From Prevotella sp. (GTDB taxonomy: Bacteria; Bacteroidota; Bacteroidia; Bacteroidales; Bacteroidaceae): 55,519 nucleotides of DNA. Of the stretch, positions 49,289-55,519 are shown piece by piece; within the stretch, counting starts at the first letter, position 1; every line of letters begins with the position of its first letter. The translations under genes and the position numbers were made by a program. The stretch is from positions 1-55,519 of the forward strand of contig JAGAWQ010000086.1 in the NCBI GenBank assembly GCA_017941345.1, read 5' to 3'. Below the pieces are notes generated by a model. It saw nothing but the letters and a program-made list of their open reading frames with translations, made no database searches and was not told the DNA's origin.

Positions 49289-51604
49289 ATGAAAAGATTA
49301 TTCTTCGTCTGTCTGCTTTTACTGAGTGTAATGGTCGGTTATTCTGCCAACGGAACTTTTAAGGTTGGCAGCGGAACGTTTTTACTGAGTGGCAAGCCTT
49401 TCGTGGTAAAGGCTGCTGAGTTGCATTACCCCCGCATTCCTCAGCCCTATTGGGAACATCGCATCAAGATGTGCAAGGCTTTGGGCATGAACACCATCTG
49501 CCTGTATGTGTTCTGGAATATCCATGAGCAGCAGGAAGGGGTGTTCGATTTTTCCGGCCAGAACGATGTGGCTGCATTCTGCCGGCTTTGCCAGAAGAAT
49601 GGGATGTATGTCATTGTCAGGCCCGGCCCTTACGTGTGTGCTGAGTGGGATATGGGAGGTCTGCCTTGGTGGCTCTTGAAAAAGAAGGATATCCGTCTGC
49701 GCGAGCAAGACCCGTATTTCATGGAGCGTGTACGCATCTTTGAGCAGAAAGTGGGTGAACAGCTGGCTTCGCTGACGATTCAGCGCGGCGGACCTATCAT
49801 CATGATACAGGTGGAGAACGAATATGGCTCGTATGGCACCGACAAGCCTTACGTCAGCGAGATTCGCGACTGCCTGCGCAGCATCTACGGAGCGGAGATG
49901 ACCCTCTTCCAATGCGACTGGGCTTCAAACTTCGAGAACAATGGGCTAAGCGACCTTGTGTGGACGATGAACTTCGGAACAGGTGCCAATATCGACGAGC
50001 AGTTCAAACGGTTGGGTGAGCTTCGCCCTGATGCGCCTAAGATGTGTTCTGAGTTTTGGAGCGGTTGGTTCGATAAATGGGGAGCCCGCCATGAGACTCG
50101 CCCTGCTGCCGACATGGTGGCAGGCATCGACAGGATGCTGTCAAAAGGTATCAGTTTCTCTCTTTACATGACTCATGGCGGTACGTCGTTTGGTCACTGG
50201 GCTGGTGCAAACTCTCCTGGCTTTGCCCCTGATGTGACTTCCTACGACTACGATGCCCCCATCAATGAATATGGTTTGGCAACGCCCAAGTTTGACGAGT
50301 TGCGCAAGATGATGGCCAAATATACTGACGGACGGAAACTGCCTGCTGTTCCCAAAGCTCCGATGCCCATTATTGCCGTACCCGAGTTTGAACTGACAGA
50401 GTTTGCACCGCTTGAGGCTGGAGTTACAGGACAGAAAGAAGGAACACTGATGACTTTCGAAGAGATGGATATGGGATGGGGTACAATGGTCTACACCACC
50501 CATCTGCCGGAGATACCTGTGAAGAGCGTACTGACAGCTGACTGCCACGACTTTGCCCAGGTGTTTGTTGACGGAAAATTGGTTGGCAAGATTGACCGTG
50601 TGAAGAATGAACGGTCGCTCGTATTGCCTGCCGTGAAGGAAAAGGCAGAGTTGAAAATCGTTGTCGAGGCGATGGGGCGCATCAACTTCGGGCGAGGCAT
50701 CAAGGACTTCAAGGGCATCGTCAGCGAGGTCACCATTACGGCAGACATCGATGACTGTGAAACGGTTTGGAAACCAAGGAGATGGACCAATGCCACCATC
50801 CCTGATGACTATGCCACAGCACAGAAAGCGCTTGCTACGCATCACGATGCACCTGCCTCCCAGCCAGGATACTATCGTGGCTATTTCCAGCTCTCGAAGG
50901 TTGGTGACACCTTCTTGAACTTTGAGCATTGGGGCAAGGGCCAGGTTTATGTAAACGGACATGCTATGGGCCGCATCTGGAGCATCGGTCCTCAGCAGAC
51001 GCTCTACGTGCCTGGCTGTTGGCTGAAGAAGGGGCGCAACGAAGTGGTGGTACTCGACGTTGTAGGTCCCAAGCAGACCACAGTGTGGGGACAGAAAGAA
51101 CCGGAGTTGAACAAACTGCAGTTGGAGAAGCCGGACAAGCACAACAATATCAGCGACAAGCCTGATTTGAATGCTGCAAACCCCATTGCCAAAGGTACTT
51201 TCCAAAGCGGCAACGGTTGGCAGACTATCCGTTTCCCCCACCCACAGAAAGGCCGCTATCTCGCCATAGAATGTCTGTCGACCCATCAAGATGCATCACA
51301 GGTTGCTATTGCTGAAATTTACTTGCGAGGCACCAATGGACAACGATTAAGTCGAGAGCTGTGGACAGCCAAGTATGCCAGTTCCGAGAATGAGAACGGC
51401 AACCATATGCTCGACAAGACGTTCGACCTGCAAGAGTCCACTTTCTGGCAGACAGAACGGAAAGCCGCCTTCCCTCATCTGCTGGTCATCGACCTTGGCA
51501 GCGAGCAGACCGTCAGCGCATTGGAATATCTGCCTCGTGCCGAACAAGGCGCACCAGGCAGCGTGAAAGATTATCGGATTTTCCTGCTCGCATCTTTGCC
51601 GTGA
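49289..51604 (+). CDS. Glycoside hydrolase family 35 beta-galactosidase
   Basis: 771 aa from ATG 49289 (MKRLFFVCLLLLSVMVGYS signal peptide). A 13-residue upstream extension would overlap the promoter and is rejected. The GH35 catalytic barrel (about 20-335) has WNIHEQQEGVFDFSG, RPGPYVCAEWDMGGLPWWL, acid/base Glu in VENEYGSYG (about 175) and nucleophile Glu in CSEFWSGWFDKWG (about 255). Beta-sandwich domains follow (about 370-600). The C-terminal part (about 640-771) resembles an F5/8 type C carbohydrate-binding domain. It probably removes terminal beta-galactose from host or plant glycans in the periplasm or at the surface. It is divergent from the SBP-like lipoprotein. Confidence 0.93.
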   Translation: MKRLFFVCLLLLSVMVGYSANGTFKVGSGTFLLSGKPFVVKAAELHYPRIPQPYWEHRIKMCKALGMNTICLYVFWNIHEQQEGVFDFSGQNDVAAFCRLCQKNGMYVIVRPGPYVCAEWDMGGLPWWLLKKKDIRLREQDPYFMERVRIFEQKVGEQLASLTIQRGGPIIMIQVENEYGSYGTDKPYVSEIRDCLRSIYGAEMTLFQCDWASNFENNGLSDLVWTMNFGTGANIDEQFKRLGELRPDAPKMCSEFWSGWFDKWGARHETRPAADMVAGIDRMLSKGISFSLYMTHGGTSFGHWAGANSPGFAPDVTSYDYDAPINEYGLATPKFDELRKMMAKYTDGRKLPAVPKAPMPIIAVPEFELTEFAPLEAGVTGQKEGTLMTFEEMDMGWGTMVYTTHLPEIPVKSVLTADCHDFAQVFVDGKLVGKIDRVKNERSLVLPAVKEKAELKIVVEAMGRINFGRGIKDFKGIVSEVTITADIDDCETVWKPRRWTNATIPDDYATAQKALATHHDAPASQPGYYRGYFQLSKVGDTFLNFEHWGKGQVYVNGHAMGRIWSIGPQQTLYVPGCWLKKGRNEVVVLDVVGPKQTTVWGQKEPELNKLQLEKPDKHNNISDKPDLNAANPIAKGTFQSGNGWQTIRFPHPQKGRYLAIECLSTHQDASQVAIAEIYLRGTNGQRLSRELWTAKYASSENENGNHMLDKTFDLQESTFWQTERKAAFPHLLVIDLGSEQTVSALEYLPRAEQGAPGSVKDYRIFLLASLP

Positions 51605-51643
51605 TTTTAAACAATAAAGGGACGGCAGACGAAATTTCATTCG

Positions 51644-51809
51644 CTCTACCCATAGTGCAGCCAGCGCCTAAGCAGCTTCTACCCATACTCTACCCAGCCT
51701 TTTGACCTTGGCTATACCTTGGGTAGACCTTGGGTAGGGCCGTCCGAACTTTGTCTCCGAGCCGTTGGAAGAATTTCTTCGAACTGCCCAAAGAATATCT
51801 CCGGACGGC
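51644..51809. repeat. 11-bp inverted arrays followed by a 71-nt imperfect hairpin
   Basis: TCTACCC units at 51646, 51678 and 51689 face three tandem 11-mers ACCTTGGCTAT, ACCTTGGGTAG, ACCTTGGGTAG (51705-51737). Directly after, GCCGTCCG (51739-51746) pairs with CGGACGGC (51802-51809), and inner arms GTTGGAAGAA / TTCTTCGAAC pair with one mismatch. It occupies the converging 3' gap 51605-51880, which holds no gene I can support. Confidence 0.75.
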
Positions 51810-51880
51810 TCTTCATCAGGCCGAGTCTGGGTGCACACGGGAACAAAGTACCGATGTGTACTTTCTTCACTGTTATGTTG

Positions 51881-52537
51881 TTAACTTGGAGGGAGATTGT
51901 CGTCTGAACCTGGTTGATGTGCATCACCAGAGTCTTGAGAGACATTTATTATTATAGCATCTACGCCGTCACCTTTGATTAATATCTGACCAGACCGCTG
52001 CTCTGTAATCGGATTCTCATTAACTGACACGGAAATCGTTGCGTTACCACTTCCTGAAGAGACGGAAAGTGAGCACCACTCAGGACAGGAAATACTCCAG
52101 CTGACATTACTTGAAATAATAAAGGTCTGTGTTCCCCCTTTTTTGTCATAATGTATCGACTCTTTATTGGCAGACATTACTCCCGTTGCCTTCAACTGGG
52201 TTACAGTAATCATTCTAACAGGAAGAGATCCCCCTTGTATGCTGATTACGGCTGTTCTATTTTGCCTATCAGGATTCTTTGTAGCAGAAATGATAACGTT
52301 GCGCGTATTTGAACCAGACATGGGGCTAACAGTTAGCCAATCGGCATTTTTGCTTATAGTCCAGTTACAATTAGAGGAAATGGTAAACTCTTTCGTTTCA
52401 CCATCCCCCAATAATTCAATATTCGGAGTTACACTAAGATAGTCTCTGTTAACTTCTGGGGTATCGCCGCCATCACCGCCTCCTCCACAAGCCGAGACGA
52501 TGATAAACATCATTAATAACCATATATTCTTTTTCAT
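51881..52537 (-). CDS. BACON-domain lipoprotein
   Basis: 218 aa. Lipoprotein signal MKKNIWLLMMFIIVSAC (Cys 17) followed by GGGGDGGDTPE. Two BACON-type beta-sandwich domains: about 35-115 (EFTISSNCNWTISKNADWLTVSPMSGS) and about 120-205 (TFIISSNVSWSISCPEWCSLSVSSGSG), each with the W..S-W-L pattern. BACON domains occur on Bacteroidetes surface proteins and are thought to bind carbohydrate or mucin, but here there is no enzyme domain. First gene listed of three on this strand; it lies downstream of the barrel protein (gap 14 nt). Confidence 0.85.
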   Translation of the reverse strand: MKKNIWLLMMFIIVSACGGGGDGGDTPEVNRDYLSVTPNIELLGDGETKEFTISSNCNWTISKNADWLTVSPMSGSNTRNVIISATKNPDRQNRTAVISIQGGSLPVRMITVTQLKATGVMSANKESIHYDKKGGTQTFIISSNVSWSISCPEWCSLSVSSGSGNATISVSVNENPITEQRSGQILIKGDGVDAIIINVSQDSGDAHQPGSDDNLPPS

Positions 52538-52551
52538 ACTTCTCTACGTTT

Positions 52552-53466
52552 TTAGAAGAAATAAACCAATCCGATGTTTAGGTTAAAGCCATCTGTCCAA
52601 CTTTTGAAAGTAGTGTCGTTGTTGGATATCATATCACAATTATTGTCTTTATAAATACCAAAATCATATTCTGGTGTGATATGCAATTTCAATCGGTCAT
52701 TGAAAGAAGCCACCAACCTGACTGCTCCAAACAACGACATCGAATGTCCTGTACTATAGTCTACATTTGCCTTTACCACTTCTGTTCCAGACATGATATT
52801 GTATGCTCCACCAGCTTGTGGCATAATACTAAAGAAATCTGTAATTTTGAAATCATAGCCATATCTCAATTGAATTCTGATAGCATGATAGTTAAATGCG
52901 GCTCTGAGACTACCATCAGATCCATAGAAGTACAAATCGTCCGTTTTGTTCACTCCATAAACAGCTCCCAACTCTATATTGTGATGGTTGATATCAAATC
53001 CCAGTGATAATGACGGGCCTGAAACAGACATGACATTATAACCGGCACTAACATACACATTGTGATTCTTATTGGCCTTGCTACGTCGTAATGCCTCATC
53101 TGTAATAGAAATCTCAGCCTCGTATGTCACCTTAGGCTCTATCACGACAGGTATCTCGTAGCCTGTCAGTGGCATCCAATTGGTATTCCTGATAGTCAAT
53201 CGCTTAGTTCCCTTAGGAACCCATATCCTGATTTCTCCAGGCTTCGACTCTTGTTTCATCATACCCATATTAGGCTCGATGATAAACCCGTCGTCTCTCA
53301 CAAAGAATCTGATGACAGCACAAGCCTCGCCTGTATTGTCATAGACAGGATTTGTACTGGCTATTAAACTGGTGTAGTTACGCTCGAAACGAGTCATTTG
53401 AATGTCCTGAGCGTACATCTCGCTCACTGCCGTAAAGAGCAGCAGTCCTATTAAAATCTTCTTCAT
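52552..53466 (-). CDS. Secreted protein, N-terminal beta domain plus barrel-like C-terminus
   Basis: 304 aa. Signal peptide MKKILIGLLLFTAVSEMYAQ (about 1-20). Residues about 25-125 are beta-rich and resemble a PEGA-like or carboxypeptidase-like segment (VWVPKGTKRLTIRN, YEIPVVIEPKVTYEAEI). Residues about 135-304 alternate aromatic/Gly strands (YVSAGYNVMSVSGPSLSLGF, IQLRYGYDF, LHITPEYDFGIY) and end with VYFF, suggesting an outer-membrane barrel. It starts 6 nt after the repeat protein ends and 14 nt before the BACON lipoprotein, so the three form one operon. Function unknown. Confidence 0.7.
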   Translation of the reverse strand: MKKILIGLLLFTAVSEMYAQDIQMTRFERNYTSLIASTNPVYDNTGEACAVIRFFVRDDGFIIEPNMGMMKQESKPGEIRIWVPKGTKRLTIRNTNWMPLTGYEIPVVIEPKVTYEAEISITDEALRRSKANKNHNVYVSAGYNVMSVSGPSLSLGFDINHHNIELGAVYGVNKTDDLYFYGSDGSLRAAFNYHAIRIQLRYGYDFKITDFFSIMPQAGGAYNIMSGTEVVKANVDYSTGHSMSLFGAVRLVASFNDRLKLHITPEYDFGIYKDNNCDMISNNDTTFKSWTDGFNLNIGLVYFF

Positions 53467-53472
53467 ATTGTC

Positions 53473-55519
53473 TTATTTAATAATTACTTTTTTCCTATTC
53501 TTAATATAGAGGCCCTTCTTGGGATTCATCACCCTGCGTCCTTGTAAGTCGTAGACATCATTGCTGATAGTACATACTCCATGATCAATAGTCTGGATAC
53601 TTGTAGTCATTCCTTCAAAGACCCCTATTGCATATCGAGCATTAGACGATGTCGTCATATACGCCTCAAAAGGATGGATTTGCCGCATATTCAGCACAAA
53701 CTTGCTGCCCTCGACCATACCGCTGCTGTTAGTAATATAGTCGTTATTGACATTTAGTGCATACAGGCCTTCATTAGCCTGCTTATCACTAAAGCTGGGG
53801 ACAAATGTCCTGTCACCGTACTGCACAGAATGCAGGTCTTCAGTCTTTTGTATGGTGACGTTAGATGCCGAGAAAGTTACCGTCCCTCTTAAAATCCATT
53901 CGTCATCATATCCTGAGTTATTGGGCATACTTATGATATAAGGTGTATAAGCCTTTATGGCTCCTGACTCGACAAAGCCTGTACCCGTCATTTCGTATAA
54001 CCAGAAAGGTCTTGTGGCATCTCCATTCCTCCAATTAGCAAAAGGTACAATATCCCCCTTACTTGAATGGGTATAACTCTGAACATCAAAGGGCAGAGCT
54101 ATCGTTTCCCAGCCTTGCGACGTTCCTTTTCCTGTAGTCATATTGTAATGATGCTGATAGCTGATGCTTCTTGCAGTAAATGCCTGAGGACAGAAGAAAC
54201 TATTCCCGCTTCCTGCATCTACCAGAGTGATACTATTTGCTGTTCCGTTCACCACAACATTCTTAATGGTTGATGGTGCATATTGTTCACCCATTACATA
54301 TAGCAGCAAGTTCGGATTGGTTACGTTTGCTGTGAATGCCACTTCTGGATTCCAGACGATTGCTGCAAGTTCTGCATTATCTTTCAATGCATCATTATCA
54401 ATGCCTGTCACTTGCCACGTTTTATTATTTGCTGTCACCGAAGAAGGAACTGTCAACACCTGGCCATAATCGCCTCCCGCTAAGATAACTGTCCTTTCTG
54501 ATTGGGAAGTCACAGTGAAGTTAAGTCCATCAGTTGTGATGGCATTAATGTCTTCTTCGAAGGAAACCTCCAAAGTGACATCTGCCTTAACATTACTGAT
54601 TGTATAGCGGTTTCCCGTTACATTTGAAGTTACATCTTGGTTGTCCGCTATCACACTGCTTACCCTGTTTCCATTGTCCGGACTGAAAGTGATGGTCGCA
54701 TCATTTCCTTCCTCAACAGTGAATGCTCGGGTTTGGTTTCTGACTACATGGTCACCATAGTTAGCACTACCATTCCCAGAAGAACTGATACTAAGCGAAT
54801 AAGTTATAGCTTCGAATTCCACTTCTACTGAAGTATTCCCACCTATATTATCAACCGTATAGCTGCTATTACTTATGCTTGAGGTAACATTGGTATTATT
54901 TACTTTCAGACTCTTAATCTTATGACCAGAATCAGGAGATAATGATATCGTGGCAGAAACACCAGCATTTAATGTAAATGTGCTCGTATTATTGCGAACA
55001 GTTGTGCCGCTATATTCAGCACTACCATTGCCTGAGGCTGTGATACTGAGCGTGTATGTCGTGGGAGGGATTGCTTCAAATTCCACTTCCATCGTCGTAT
55101 TTGCAGAAATGCTACTGATGGTATATGAGTTGTTCGTGACACTTGATGTGACGTCTGCGTTGTTTAACCTAACACTCTTAATCCTATATCCATTGTCAGG
55201 TGTGAAAGAGATGGCTGCCGCTGTCCCTTCATTCACTGTAAATGTACTTGTCTTACTGCGAATAGTCGTTCCACTATACGATGCAGAGCCATTACCAGAT
55301 GCAGTAATGGACAATGTGTAGGTCGTTGGAGGGATAGCCTCAAAAGTTACAGAAAAAGTAGTATTGGCAGAAATGCTGCTGATCGTATACTGATTGTTTG
55401 ATACACCCGAAGTCACATCCGTATTGTTCAGCTTCACGCTGGCTATGCGATAGCCGCTGTCTGGAGTGAATGAAACTGTGGCTGATGTTCCTTCATTGAC
55501 GGTAAACGACTGGGTAGTA
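53473..55519 (-). CDS. Large repeat surface protein (5' end outside the window)
   Basis: At least 681 codons; the frame stays open through the right edge, so the N-terminus is missing. The visible N-terminal part has four units of about 88 residues of an InlB/List-Bact-type beta-grasp repeat (for example TYTLSITASGNGSASYSGTT, GYRIKSVRLNNADVTSSVTN, YTISSISANTTMEVEFEAI), the first one partial. The C-terminal 350 residues form a module often found in Prevotella LRR/BspA-like surface proteins (GWETIALPFDVQSY, FWLYEMTGTGF). It ends with the sorting-like tail VYDLQGRRVMNP..GLYIKNRKKVIIK, resembling a type IX secretion signal. Probably an adhesin-like secreted protein. It is followed by the barrel and BACON genes. 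Confidence 0.8.
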   Translation of the reverse strand, partial: TTQSFTVNEGTSATVSFTPDSGYRIASVKLNNTDVTSGVSNNQYTISSISANTTFSVTFEAIPPTTYTLSITASGNGSASYSGTTIRSKTSTFTVNEGTAAAISFTPDNGYRIKSVRLNNADVTSSVTNNSYTISSISANTTMEVEFEAIPPTTYTLSITASGNGSAEYSGTTVRNNTSTFTLNAGVSATISLSPDSGHKIKSLKVNNTNVTSSISNSSYTVDNIGGNTSVEVEFEAITYSLSISSSGNGSANYGDHVVRNQTRAFTVEEGNDATITFSPDNGNRVSSVIADNQDVTSNVTGNRYTISNVKADVTLEVSFEEDINAITTDGLNFTVTSQSERTVILAGGDYGQVLTVPSSVTANNKTWQVTGIDNDALKDNAELAAIVWNPEVAFTANVTNPNLLLYVMGEQYAPSTIKNVVVNGTANSITLVDAGSGNSFFCPQAFTARSISYQHHYNMTTGKGTSQGWETIALPFDVQSYTHSSKGDIVPFANWRNGDATRPFWLYEMTGTGFVESGAIKAYTPYIISMPNNSGYDDEWILRGTVTFSASNVTIQKTEDLHSVQYGDRTFVPSFSDKQANEGLYALNVNNDYITNSSGMVEGSKFVLNMRQIHPFEAYMTTSSNARYAIGVFEGMTTSIQTIDHGVCTISNDVYDLQGRRVMNPKKGLYIKNRKKVIIK

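Noticed and set aside
50141-51289. Minus-strand frame of 382 codons opposite the GH35 gene
   Set aside because: The GH35 frame carries catalytic motifs and a signal peptide; the antisense frame has no recognisable motif or promoter.

Overview
The window looks like a chromosomal segment from a Bacteroidales bacterium, most probably Prevotella or a close relative. Promoters fit the Bacteroidetes form (TTG at -33, about 20 bp spacer, TAnnTTTG at -7) and no strong Shine-Dalgarno sites are obvious. Lipoproteins, outer-membrane barrels and 'DGRR...GLYI.N.KKVI.K' C-terminal tails are abundant, and a propeller/AraC regulator, BACON domains and MlaEF are present. There is one tRNA gene. I see no rRNA, CRISPR array, insertion sequence or prophage.

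Layout. 1-7.3 kb: tRNA-Val, two small outer-membrane proteins, a secreted protein with a sorting-like tail, and a lipoprotein/OmpA operon. 7.3-21.8 kb, all on the minus strand: lptB; tig; clpP-clpX-recQ; then guaB-parvulin-surA-ostA(LptA-like)-mutL. 21.9-28.7 kb is more accessory: an HU-HIG DNA-binding protein, a relic ORF, a three-gene regulatory set (74-aa protein, lone AraC DNA-binding domain, membrane-anchored AraC regulator), and a two-gene lipoprotein operon (metallophosphoesterase, then a DUF3089-glycerophosphodiesterase fusion). 28.7-31.8 kb: ECF sigma/anti-sigma-like/Spy-like stress operon, then mlaE-mlaF. 31.8-41 kb: GH5 glycosidase, N-acetylglucosamine kinase, MscS channel, a one-chain amino-acid ABC transporter, kdsA and kdsD. 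41-46 kb: a propeller regulator without a histidine-kinase ATPase domain and with a degenerate receiver, then a secreted HKD phospholipase/cardiolipin synthase. 46-55.5 kb: TPR protein, SBP-like lipoprotein, GH35 galactosidase, a BACON lipoprotein, a barrel protein and a large repeat protein that runs off the right edge.

A common theme is the cell envelope: LPS export and synthesis (lptB, OstA/LptA-like, kdsD, kdsA), outer-membrane protein folding (SurA-like parvulins), phospholipid traffic (mlaEF) and phospholipid turnover (HKD enzyme, DUF3089-GDPD, metallophosphoesterase).

The most unusual signal is a family of degenerate heptanucleotide arrays (AAATGAG, AGTGAAG, AGAGGTT, ATAATTG and AAAGGTA types). 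They sit at gene ends, often as facing inverted pairs around hairpin cores. Two distant copies share a nearly identical double-hairpin core. Four arrays lie inside reading frames: they encode the hydrophobic signal segment of two secreted proteins, the join between the halves of the fused ABC transporter, and an insertion in the MutL C-terminal domain. Related inverted arrays with 10- and 11-bp units also occur. Everything here was read by eye; no homology search or folding program was run.
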